From: Nymphaea colorata
Taxonomy: Eukaryota; Streptophyta; Magnoliopsida; Nymphaeales; Nymphaeaceae
Length of the DNA stretch: 64,000 bases
Direction: 5' to 3'
Assembly (NCBI RefSeq): GCF_008831285.2
Contig: NC_045145.1
Span: forward strand, 23,990,802-24,054,801
The notes under the pieces are model-generated. The model saw only the letters and a list, made by a program, of their open reading frames with translations. It was not told the origin of the DNA and did no database searches. Shown piece by piece: positions 54,510 to 64,000 of this stretch (positions within the stretch are counted from its first letter, which is position 1; each line of letters begins with the position of its first letter). Made by a program: the position numbers and the translations under genes.

Positions 54510-55066
54510 TAGTTAAACCTTAACTTTTTATGGGTGGCCCACATATTAAAATTTAAATGGGGATCCAGTCATTTCAAATTACACTTGGTTTTCAAATAAA
54601 TTTCAATTTTAATATTTCAACTATGTCAAGAAAAAAGAATTTACATCGACCAACTGAATTTTGCAGCAATTTCCACAAATCCAAACAATTTCACAACGAA
54701 ACTGACGAAAGAGTTTTCAATTTTATCCAAGATTTTCTAAAATGCCCTTCATTTCTCCTCTCTTTCTTCTCAACATTTTCTCCATCTTTCTTTTATGTTT
54801 TCTTACTTTCTCTCTCTCCATACGCTCCGACCCATGTGTGGGCTGTATTTCTCCTGCCTTGTCACGCTCTTCCCTCTCTTTGGTCTTGCTCATCTCTACC
54901 ATGTTTCGCTTTCTCCTTCTTCTTCTTCTTTTTCTTTTTCCTTTTTATTTTTCTTTTTCCTTTTTATCGCTCTGTTGTGAGTAACCCTTCTTGTTCCTCT
55001 CTTTCCTTACACAACTCATTTTAATTTTACAACCTTGAACAAAAAGATACCAACAGTGTTTTAGAC
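54510..55066. mobile_element. MITE family copy 2 (partial)
   Basis: Starts in AACTTTTTATGGGTGGCCCA and runs in direct orientation with 51420-51950, including the CT-rich centre (54740-54990). The Phe/Ser/Leu-rich frames here come from that tract. The outermost ends are missing or diverged. Confidence 0.65.
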
Positions 55067-55099
55067 TCGTGGAAGAACCTCTTTTTATATAAATTTAAA

Positions 55100-55470
55100 C
55101 CCAGCCATGCTTTCCTTTTTAACTTAATTTTCTATCCAAGGACACTTAAAAATTATTTTCAGTTGATCGAGTAATAAAACAATGCAACTTTCAAAACCTA
55201 TAGTGGCATTAGTTTGTTACTTTGGAGATTGAGCCAACTGCCATATAGATCAAGATACAAAACTAAAGACTAGAAATGAGAAAAGAATGAGACAAGTTGC
55301 AAGTCACTAGCCATGATGGTTTTTGAGAGTTTGTTTCGTGCCCTTCTGGTGAGCAGAAGAATGAGTATTTCATCCTACCGCCCAACTGTGAGACAAACCA
55401 CCCACCCTTGGTCTCCTGCCTTCACTCAGCAAACTATGGCTAAACAAAGAAGATAACACTGAAGACAAGA
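55100..55470. repeat. Dispersed repeat (pairs with 52.95-53.25 kb)
   Basis: Longer version of the 53 kb copy, with an extra ~70 bp (55310-55375). It is followed without a gap by the repeat related to 23.1-23.6 kb. Confidence 0.7.
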
Positions 55471-55489
55471 AGAGGCACAGATTAAGTTC

Positions 55490-56060
55490 TGAAACTCAAC
55501 TTTGTGGCGTTGAGTATCCTATATGCAATTGAGAAACTTGTTTTTGGATGGCCATCAAAGTGAAGCAATAGGCAATTTATAATACATGGTACATGATATT
55601 TTAGGAAAGAAACATTTAAAAATAACAAATTAGTTGGGGGGGTATGAAAGTAAAACCCTTTTATTTATTTTTTTTAAATAAAGAAAGATTTCTGTCCGTC
55701 TTTAGTAACCTCTAGATTGTGTCATCTTCACTTACCATAATACTTGATATTATGCCTTTTTAATTTGTTTTACAAATCTTTCATGATTAATGTGAGTGAG
55801 TGCCAAATTTTGATTATTTAATAACAAACGGTTGGATAAGATCTTTTTCCCTCCTTTACAAAGCAGAATAAGATTGACAAGAGTTAGAATGCTTGAAACA
55901 CAAAAAAGGGGAAGATGATAAAAGGAAATCCTTGTTGTGAGTGGTGAAAGTACTACCTTTCTTTACAGTGTTACCTACCCAAATTGTTGCATATTTCTTA
56001 CCAATTCAATTTCACTGGCAAATAGTGAAAATAAGAAAGTTACATGTTTAGACTAAAACC
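55490..56060. repeat. Dispersed repeat related to 23.1-23.6 kb
   Basis: Collinear with 23100-23600. Together with the preceding block this suggests a single larger element, most complete at 55.1-56.06 kb. Confidence 0.6.
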
Positions 56061-56625
56061 AAATGGGATGATACACCACTTAAATCAACAAAAAGGGAAG
56101 CACATCAATACAAATGTACTTAGAAAAGGAAATAAAATTACCTTTATTTTTTGGTTCACAAGTAATTAGTACTGGCAGACGCTTGCATTTGAGGCCATGT
56201 GTTTTCATAATTCTCCTCACCATAGTGGATATTTTTAGACTTATATTTCCTTTATTAAGTGTTTCAGTTTGTTCTTAACTTTTTCTTGATCTAGACATAT
56301 TATTATTTTTTTTAAGGGATTTAGATTAGGCATAAAAATATGGGACATATTTCTTTTGTTAGTCATGAAATATTTCTTGTTTAGTTTCATTGTTCACAGC
56401 GAGCAACTTGGTGATTAAACCTAAGAAACATTAAACAATCACCTTCCCTTCGCATGCCGGGCATCACGTCCCCTGAAATTGTGTTTCTGAAATTTTTCTA
56501 GTTTTAGGAGATTTCTTCTTCGTCGGGACATGTTTTGGCCTTCATATCAACATGTTTCTTTCACCTAGGAGGTACATGCTGGAAATCAGCTTCTGAATTC
56601 AGGTGGTTATCCATGATGTTATAAA
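56061..56625. other. Non-coding, no gene recognised
   Basis: AT-rich sequence with no recognised gene or repeat boundary. Confidence 0.4.
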
Positions 56626-56817
56626 CAGGGGCGGAGGGAAGGGGGGGCCGCCCGGGCCATGGCCCGGGTGAGCCTAGAAATTTTTTTTTTATATGTAAAA
56701 AATCAATTTTTTTTAGTTTGGCCCGACCCGTCGCTCCTCTTGGCCCTACCGTCGCTCCTCTTGGCCCGACCCGTGGATGGTTTGGCCCGCCCCTGAACAA
56801 AATCCTGGCTCCGCACC
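56626..56817. mobile_element. 192-bp hAT-type MITE, second copy
   Basis: Starts CAGGGGCGGAGGGAAGGGGG and ends CTGGCTCCGCACC. It is the same family and length as 31385-31576, in the opposite orientation. Flanks read GTTATAAA and TATATAAA (6 of 8 identical), so the 8-bp duplication has decayed. It contains a direct duplication of CCGTCGCTCCTCTTGGCCC (56729 and 56750). Confidence 0.75.
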
Positions 56818-57975
56818 TATATAAATGTCATACAATCCTTTGTAAATTCAATAAATGTTAGGCAGTGACTTGAAAATTTCTCTGCATGATTTGATATTCT
56901 TTACTATATCTGACTTTATATGGATAACAACAACCAGCAGTGGTTGAGCTAGAATTTTTTTTTCATGAGGTAACTATCAAATTTTCAATTGCCAAGATAC
57001 CTCCTACGTTTGACAACTTATCAGCTGACCCATTTTTCTTGGAGAGAATAGAAATCATAGAGAACTTATCACCTGTTTTTTATTGTATGATGTACATTAT
57101 GGATTCATACTTCATGACCCCTAAAGGTGATGCAAATCACGAATATATGTCATAAAAAAACATATGATACACTACCTTACTATCAAAGAAGAAACATAAG
57201 GAAACTAAGGAAAAGAAATTGCTAGCTAATGTACTCGAGCTCTTGAAAAGTTAATGCCTAATTGAATTCACAAACAAGAATGCAAGAATCGCATATGAAA
57301 ATGAACTTTTCAAGCCATCTTGCGAAAACAAGGCCTTTCACACACGTGGGGTGTTGGATACCACATGCATAAATGACAAGAAGTTATCTAAACAGAAAAA
57401 TAAATATTAGACAAACAGACAAATTGATTGGAAAACATTATAAACATATAACACATCATAGTTCATAAGAAGTAAGAAGAATTGTAACTGAACCTGCAGA
57501 TATCGCGGTTCTGAGTTCACCTGTTCCAGAGTCTTCGTTGTAAGAGGATATCAACAATTGTAACTTGATTCATCTTGTCTGCTCGTGGAGAACTATACAT
57601 CGCTTCATTGCACGCACACGATTCTTCTGGCATGCGTAAGAGACTAACCAGAACATGTGCAAACAATGGAGCATAGAGTTGCATGAAACAAAAACCAGTT
57701 TCAAGCACGCCTTCTACATTCAAGAAAAGGATGGAAATGTTTGTTCGCTGTGAAAGTTAAGCTGGTAGCGTTCGAATTTCTCTTTTTTCCGTCTTTCAAT
57801 GGCTGACAGTCATGTACTCACGTTTATGAACTTGATCGAGCTACGCACGGTCAAAAGGCCGACGGCACCCGCTGGTCCACGGATTCGAGCTGCTGACCAC
57901 GCAGATCCCAGAGCCAGGCATCAGGCCCGGCAGGCTCCCTCCTTTGCTCCCTTTGCCCATCATTAATGGCGGCGG

Positions 57976-58020
<45 letters not shown>

Positions 58021-58126
58021 TTCATTTTTGCTTATTATAAAAACTTTATGAAAACCCAAAAATTAACCAACCCAATATATATTTTGTATCAATCTACCCT
58101 TATAATCATATTGATAAGATTAAATT
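56818..58126. other. Non-coding with an AT microsatellite
   Basis: (TA)n at 57976-58016. Short frames at 56940-57155 and 57517-57723 (minus) have no recognisable domain. About 57820-57970 is GC-richer and might be an exon or promoter remnant, but nothing is identifiable. Confidence 0.4.
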
Positions 58127-58779
58127 AATAAAACACTATTGGTGTCTTTCTCTTCAAGGTTGTAAAATCAAAACAAGCCGTGTAAGGGAAGAGAAGAGCA
58201 AGAAGGGTGGATTCACAAAAAGCGAGTGCGAGAGGCGACAAAAAGAGATGTTTTTATCCCCTCTTTCTGTCCCATCTCATACTCGCTTTTTGTGAGTCAC
58301 CCTTCCCCTTCTTTTATTCCTTTGCACAGGTTTTAATTTTACAAGCGTGAATGGAGCGATAAAAAAGAAAAAGAAAAAGAAGGAGAAGGTGAAACATAGT
58401 AGAGATGAGGAAGACCAAAGAGAGCGAAAGAGCGTGACCAGGTAAGAGAAACACAGCTCATACATAGAGAAAGTAAGAAAAACATAAGAGAAAGAGAGAG
58501 AAAATGAGTATAAGAAAGAGAAGAGAAATGAAGGGAATTTTAGGAAATCTTGGATAAAATTGAAATTAGATTTTTTTTCGAAATTGATGCCAAATTCAGT
58601 TCATTGATTTAAATCTTATTTACTTGACATAGTTGAAATATTAAAATTGAAATTTATTTGAAAATCAAGTGTAATTTGAGTTGACTTGATCCCCATTTAT
58701 TTTTTAATATATGGGCCACCCATAAAAAGTTAACGTTTGATGTATTAATGCCTCTAAGCCATAGAAATTTCAGCCTTCA
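58127..58779 (-). mobile_element. MITE family copy 3 (truncated, inverted)
   Basis: On the minus strand it begins TGAAGGCTGAAATTTCTATG at 58779, the exact terminus of copy 1, and matches through the CT-rich centre to about 58127, where it is cut off. It lies 58 bp outside the left edge of palindrome 2. An additional hairpin, CTCGCTTTTTGTGAGTC and its complement, sits at ~58210-58298. Confidence 0.7.
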
Positions 58780-59262
58780 ACTATATTAAGTAGCGGCACT
58801 CGTTTGCTGGGGTGGGTCATTGCCCATGCCAACTCATCAATTTAACTTAAATAATATAAAATGTTTGTTTTAATTTTTCTTTCAATATTTCTGTATCACT
58901 TTAATACATTTTTACCATTTTAGCTAGCATATTTTGTTTTGAACATTTTTCATTGAAAAAGGGACATTTGAAAATTGCAGAAAGTAGTTTATACTTATCC
59001 ATGAGTTTCATACAGTACCAAGCAGAGCTTTGAAAGAAGAAAAAGAAGAGGAGTTTTAAGCATTTTAGAATATTTCTTTATAAAATCAGACTTTTTCAAC
59101 TTTTTAAGATTTTCATAACCCCTTTTATCCTCGTTCTAAAAGGCTCCCTGCCCCTTTAATCAGGGGCATTTTTGGTCACTATACATCCCCATGCACAACT
59201 TTTTTGTGCACAAGGGTGCATAAGTAACCAGTTTTGGCAGAGCTACATATTGTATATAGTTT

Positions 59263-59291
59263 GGTGTGGGCCAGTGCCCACACCAGCTAGT
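59263..59291 (+). other. Hairpin followed by CTAG|T (Helitron-like 3' terminus)
   Basis: GGTGTGGGC-CAGT-GCCCACACC is a perfect 9-bp stem, followed by AG and CTAGT. Helitron 3' ends consist of a short hairpin and CTRR before a T (established pattern). The motif is kept in the other three arms with small changes. The gene core lies on the T side. A match to a short motif is weak evidence. Confidence 0.35.
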
Positions 59292-59315
59292 TAAAAATCT
59301 AAGTGTGGCCTCATT

Positions 59316-60171
59316 ATGATGAAACTGGGCCCTTGTCCAACCACATGCGACGCCACCAAGCCATCCAACTTTCTCCTTTTTCATTTGGAAGAAATACAAA
59401 AATTAAAAAGATTTGAATTTGCTTATTTTGAATACGTCATACCCTCACCATGCTCCTCATTCTCCCTTTTTTCCCTTCTTATTCTCTTCCCCGTGCTTGT
59501 TTTGCCAAGAAATGGGGCCACCGGCCGAAAGCAAAAGCGTAGGTAGAGCACCTTCACTAATGGGTTCAGAAAGCCACGCCAACTAACTTTCAGTCCAGGA
59601 TTCGGAAGGTGGCCAGACTGAGGGAGCAAATGGGGAGACTGGATCTATTGGTGGTCCTAATTGTTCACAGGTATTGGTTCAGGTGGTTAACCAGTCTAAA
59701 GTCCCCCCAGGGGATACCGAACATGTATTCGTTCAGGTGGGTGACCAGTCTCAAGTCCCCCTTGAATCCATTGGTGATCCTAATTGTTTACGGAGGGTAA
59801 TGCTTCTGATGCGACGGCTGGGCAATCGTCGGATGCAACTTCAGCTGGGAGATGAGTTGTGGAATACTACTTGCAAGCCACTGGCACACTTCATCATACA
59901 AGCGGGAATTACTTTCTTGATGTTTATTTTTCGCGAAGCTTGCTTTGGAGGAAAACCACATTCTAACTGGGTTTACATGAGCCTGATGCTCATCCAAATG
60001 GTGGTTGCATTTTCTCTAAGCCATTCCCTTATTGCACTTGTCTACTCAACCATCATGTCAAGCAAACAACTCTGCTGGCTTGTGCTCTTCTCTCTCATTT
60101 GGCTAATGGTGGGCATAATTGTTGGAGTAATCACATCCACCATCCTCATGACAACAACATACCTGGCATGA
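59316..60171 (+). pseudogene. Unrecognised membrane protein, palindrome 2 left copy (disrupted)
   Basis: Mirror of the intact copy at 60909-61766. The N-terminal frame (MMKLGPCPTT...) loses register in the T-rich run near 59467-59476, where homopolymer length differs. Further on, a 3-base insertion creates an in-frame TAA at ~59583 (AACTAACTTTC against AACTATTC in the partner). From 59674 the frame is open to 60171 and keeps the whole conserved membrane region (QLGDELWNTTCKPLAHFI... to VGVITSTILM), with a different last few residues. A 165-residue product could still be made from the internal ATG at 59674. Confidence 0.6.
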
Positions 60172-60908
60172 CAGGCATAAACTAGGTTTCTCTTTGTCTC
60201 TCTCATTATTTCTCTTTTGTATTACATCTGCCTGCAACATTATGAATATTGAGCACTAGATTGTTAATTTCTACTACCATCATGGTCATACTGTAAGAAA
60301 GTACAACATTGTCACAAATATCATTTTTGCTTATTAAACAACGAGTTTTTTCTTGACTATGATAGGGCAAAGTTAACTTTCGTGAAAATGTATTGGAAAA
60401 GTTTTGGAAATCTTATAAAAGTTTAAAAAGAAAAGATTCCTGAAAAATAACATTTGAAAAATGTGAAAATGAAAATCTGGTAACAAATCCATTTTATTTT
60501 TATTTTTCTGGTAACAAATGTTATTTTTGGTAACAAATCGCCATTGGATTTGTTACCAGATTTTCATTTTCACATTTGTTACCAGAAAAATAAAAATAAA
60601 ATGGATTTGTTACAAGATTTTCATTTTCACATTTTTCAAATGTTATTTTTCTGGAATCTTTTCTTTTTTAAACTTTTATAAGATTTCCAAAACTTTTCCA
60701 ATACATTTTCACGAAAGTTAACTTTGCCATATCATAGTCAAGAAAAAACTCGTTGTTTAATAAGCAAAAATGATATTTGTGACAATGTTGTACTTTGTTA
60801 CAGTATGACCATGATGGTAGTAGAAATTAACAATCTAGTGCTCAATATTCATAATGTTGCAGGCAGATGTAATACAAAAGAGAAATAATGAGAGAGACAA
60901 AGAGAAAC

Positions 60909-61766
60909 CTAGTTTATGCCAGTGATGCCTGCCGTGAGGATGGTGGATGTGATTACTCCAACAATTATGCCCACCATTAGCCAAATGAGAGAGAAGAGCA
61001 CAAGCCAGCAGAGTTGTTTGCTTGACATGATGGTTGAGTAGACAAGTGCAATAAGGGAATGGCTTAGAGAAAATGCAACCACCATTTGGATGAGCATCAG
61101 GCTCATGTAAACCCAGTTAGAATGTGGTTTTCCTCCAAAGCAGGCTTCGCGAAAAATAAACATCAAGAAAGTAATTCCCGCTTGTATGATGAAGTGTGTC
61201 AGTGGCTTGCAAGTAGTATTCCACAACTCATCTCCCAGCTGGAGTTGCATCCGACGATTGCCCAGTCGTCGCATCAGAAGCATTACCCTCCGTAAACAAT
61301 TAGGATCACCAATAGATTCAAGGGGGACTTGAGACTGGTCACCCACCTGAACGAATACATGTTCGGTATCCCCTGGGGGGACTTTAGACCGGTTAACCAC
61401 CTGAACCAATACCTGTGAACAATTAGGACCACCAATAGATCCAGTGTCCTCATTTGCTCCCTCAGTCTGGGCACCTTCCGAATCCTGGACTGAATAGTTG
61501 GCGCGGCTTTCTGAACCCATTAGTGAAGGTGCTCTACCTACGCTTTTGCTTTCGGCCGGTGGCCCCATTTCTTGGCAAAACAAGCACGGGGAAGAGAATA
61601 AGAAAGGGAAAAAAAGGGAGAATGAGGAGCATGGTGAGGGTATGACGTATTCAAAATAAGCAAATTCAAATCTTTTTAATTTTTGCATTTCTTCCAAATG
61701 AAAAAGGAGAAAGCTTGATGGCTTGTTGGCGTCGCATGTGGTTGGACAAGGGCCCAGTTTCATCAT
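60909..61766 (-). CDS. Unrecognised membrane protein, palindrome 2 right copy (285 aa, intact)
   Basis: Open from the ATG at 61766 to 60909. Residues ~1-45 correspond to what is untranslated leader in the palindrome 1 copy. Residues ~46-66 are Phe/Leu/Ser-rich. A polar region (~67-165) follows and holds a tandem pair of related segments (VQVVNRSKVPPGDTEHV and VQVGDQSQVPLESIGD) that palindrome 1 copies lack. Three hydrophobic segments follow, at about 190-208, 218-247 and 252-280, with HSNWVYMSLMLIQMVV in the middle one. The real start may be a later Met (MGPPAESK at ~67 or MGSESRAN at ~83). No family recognised. The protein lacks recognisable catalytic motifs, and channel, sorting or structural roles are all open. 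Confidence 0.55.
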   Translation of the reverse strand: MMKLGPCPTTCDANKPSSFLLFHLEEMQKLKRFEFAYFEYVIPSPCSSFSLFFPFLFSSPCLFCQEMGPPAESKSVGRAPSLMGSESRANYSVQDSEGAQTEGANEDTGSIGGPNCSQVLVQVVNRSKVPPGDTEHVFVQVGDQSQVPLESIGDPNCLRRVMLLMRRLGNRRMQLQLGDELWNTTCKPLTHFIIQAGITFLMFIFREACFGGKPHSNWVYMSLMLIQMVVAFSLSHSLIALVYSTIMSSKQLCWLVLFSLIWLMVGIIVGVITSTILTAGITGIN

Positions 61767-62334
61767 AATGAGGCCACACTTAGATTTTTAACTAGCTGGT
61801 GTGGGCACTAGCCCACACCAAACTATATACAATATGTAGCTCTGCCAAAACTGGTTACTTATACACCCTTGTGCACAAAAAAGTTGTGCATGGGGATGTA
61901 TAGTGACCAAAAATGCCCCTGATTAAAGGGGCAGGGAGCCTTTTAGAACGAGGATAAAAGGGGTTATGAAAAACTTAAAAAGTTGAAAAAGACTGATTTT
62001 ATAAAGAAATATTCTAAAATGCTTAAAACTCCTCTTCTTTATCTTCTTTCAGTGCATATTTGTTGTGTGCACCACCTGATGCATGCAACTCCATCAAGCT
62101 CTGCTTGGTACTGTACGAAACTCATGGATAAGTATAAACTACTTTCTGCAATTTTCAAAGGTCCTTTTTTCCATGAAAAATGTCCAAAATACTTTCTGCA
62201 ATTTTCAAAGGTCCCTTTTTCAATGAAAAATGTTCAAAATATGCTAGCTAAAATGGTAAAAATGTATTAAAGTGATACAGAAATATTGAAAGAAAAATTA
62301 AAACAAACATTTTATATTATTTAAATTAAATTGA

Positions 62335-64000
62335 CCTCAGGCCCTTAATGAGCGGTTGTCTTGAATAGTATGGCCCTTAAAAAATAAAATAAAAAAAATC
62401 GTTTTTTCTCTAAATTGTGGGTGAATGATAGGCCTGAAAATGAAAAGTTCTCCAAGAAATGCTGATGCATGCATGAAATGGAAAAGAGATAAGTTTCTAT
62501 GGGAATTTTGAAGATGTCCAATCTCCAATCTATGGACAAAATTGATCACCAAAGCTACAAAAAGCCAACATGTGTGCATAAAATATGGGATGTTCAGTCA
62601 AAGGTGTAGCATGTAATCCATGTACGTTTTGTTGACCTTATGTGTATATAAAATATGTATGATGTATACAAATAGTTATGTAAATTTCTAGGTATAAGAA
62701 TAGGGGTACACAGAGTTGACAACATATTGTTTATGAGAGCGTCATGTTGAGAACGATGCAATGCATTACATCATCATTATAATAGACTAGGCATGTCTGG
62801 AAGGTTTCTGAAAAATTCATAAGGTGATCATAATATTCAGAAAATTTACAATTTCATGACAGTATTTGAATATATATGTGGTATGGGAAACATTCAGCTA
62901 TTAGGAAAGATGATTTTCTTTTTTTAAAGAACTCGCCTAATCAATTCTGTCGAACAAATTCTTAGATTTCAAAACCGTTATATGCATGTGTTTTATGACA
63001 AGTTATTTAAATATGTATGTGTGATATGACGAGTTTAGGAGAAGTCTCTACTATCAACCCTATTGAGTAAGAAGGCCTCGCAGAAATACCTTCAAGAACT
63101 GAACTAACAAACTGAGTAGGAAGAAAATTACTACCTGTTTATTAGTATTCCTTCAGGAAACTTATTTCAGTTGCAAGGCAATCTCAAAATTTAGAAATCT
63201 ATAACAGAACAAAAAGAACTTGTATTTTTTGAATCAAAGACTATAACAAAAAGAATTCAATAATAATGAAGTCATACAACTAAGCTTACAATTGTTCTAA
63301 AGTAATTATTGTACGATGGTTTCACATCGAGCAACTTACTAGACTTATGCTAATCAACCGGTGACAAGATATGACATGTGTAGCCTGTTGTCCACGTATA
63401 TCATGTTGAGTTACATATGTGTGTGTGCAACCACGACAGTGTTTGTTGCCAACGGTTTTAACTGTTGGGAAATCAAATGCCGTTGGCATTTTTCCCAACA
63501 GCTTTAGGGTCATCGGGACTTCATTTCCCAATCGCCTTTGGGTGGCTTTGCCAATGGCTTGGGCTGACAGCAAGAACCCACAATGATACAGTATCTCTAC
63601 TTGTGCCTTATCACAAAAACAAGTTTGAGCCTATACCCCAACTCTGTGAACCATCGGTTATGAAGCTCTTCATAAAGGCTATATATACTATGAAGTATGA
63701 ACCCTTTTCTAAGAGGTACTTATGTCACATCATGTTTAGTTCCTTGGAAAGGCTTTTTCTTCGCTAATATTCAAAATCCCACCAATGAAGCTGAAGTTGC
63801 TAAATACATGAAAACTCAATTTTAAAAAAAAAAATGTCATCACAACAGCTCAATGTACACAAGGTTCCAAATCAACATTAATGATCGTTTTCATACCCAA
63901 GGAGTTTACAAATATGACTCATAGGCAAGAGAAAGAAACAAATGAAAGGACAGACAATTCAAGCTTGGCCAATCAAATTAGTCGTATCAAAGGTCTCTAA
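62335..64000. other. Non-coding right end of the window
   Basis: No gene was recognised. 63441-63510 contains an imperfect inverted repeat (GCCAACGG...CTGTTGGGAA and its complement TTCCCAACAG), possibly the end of a transposon. Frames at 62337-62579, 63322-63573 and 63465-63767 have no recognisable domain. Confidence 0.4.

Larger units (their letters stand above)
58837..62334. repeat. Palindrome 2: ~3.5 kb inverted duplication, centre ~60543, gene copies tail to tail
   Basis: The left arm (58837-60543) and right arm (60544-62334) are diverged reverse complements with almost no spacer. Pairs: TCAATTTAACTTAAATAATA at 58837 with TATTATTTAAATTAAATTGA at 62315; AAGAAGAGGAGTTTTAAGCA near 59041 with its complement near 62018; and CATTATGAATATTGAGCACT near 60237 with its complement near 60839. 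The centre repeats a GGTAACAAAT(C/G) unit on both sides. The right arm has an extra ~85 bp, including a local duplication of ACTTTCTGCAATTTTCAAAGG (62141, 62191). Confidence 0.88.

Noticed and set aside
54557-55024. 155-residue Phe/Ser/Leu-rich frame
   Set aside because: It lies in the CT-rich centre of a MITE family whose other copies do not keep the frame.
37723-62334. Palindromes as assembly or library hairpin artefacts
   Set aside because: The arms differ by many substitutions, indels and local duplications, and the two palindromes have different centres; a chimeric hairpin read would give nearly identical arms. Read-level confirmation is still needed.
1-64000. CRISPR arrays, rRNA and tRNA genes
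   Set aside because: No repeat-spacer arrays, rRNA landmarks or cloverleaf-compatible tRNA genes were seen; tRNA-like words at 13400 and 15982 are retrotransposon primer sites.

Overview
The window is nuclear DNA of a flowering plant. The evidence is a PLS-class PPR gene with a C-terminal DYW domain, a spliced gene resembling a small plant mitochondrial complex I subunit, and two Ty1/copia elements primed from initiator tRNA-Met. It is AT-rich, repeat-dense and gene-poor. I cannot name the species. No rRNA, tRNA, CRISPR or bacterial operon structure was recognised.

Layout. 1-8.6 kb holds a possible small membrane-protein gene (1966-2541), a fold-back element, a composite with two purine-rich tracts around gene-like sequence (5.03-6.25 kb) and an element with ~210-bp terminal inverted repeats (6.25-7.66 kb). 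8599-14101 is a young, nearly complete copia element on the minus strand, with 687-bp LTRs differing at two visible sites and the 5-bp target duplication AATGG. 15616-19590 is a second, plus-strand copia element (target duplication AAGCC), internally deleted and decayed. 20-37 kb is mostly dispersed repeats: an interrupted inverted repeat, two copies of a ~1.6-2.1 kb family, a 167-bp-period tandem array, a duplicated ~600-bp segment, a hAT-type MITE with a perfect 8-bp target duplication, and one candidate small secreted-peptide gene (28909-29205).

37.7-41.1 kb and 58.8-62.3 kb are the most unusual parts. Each is a ~3.4 kb imperfect palindrome whose two arms carry one copy each of the same unrecognised gene, which encodes a protein with a hydrophobic three-segment C-terminal half. 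In the first palindrome the copies are head to head around a ~0.38 kb spacer. In the second they are tail to tail around a centre with almost no spacer. One copy in each palindrome has an open frame (200 and 285 residues); its partner is disrupted. The arms differ by substitutions and indels, so these look like real inverted duplications rather than simple hairpin artefacts.

41.4-43.2 kb is a DYW-type PPR gene on the minus strand with all domains in one frame but two in-frame stop codons. 46.1-48.4 kb has two correctly phased exons of the complex I-like gene, whose expected start codon reads ATA. 49-58 kb holds several related MITEs, fold-back hairpins and dispersed duplications. The last 1.7 kb shows no gene.
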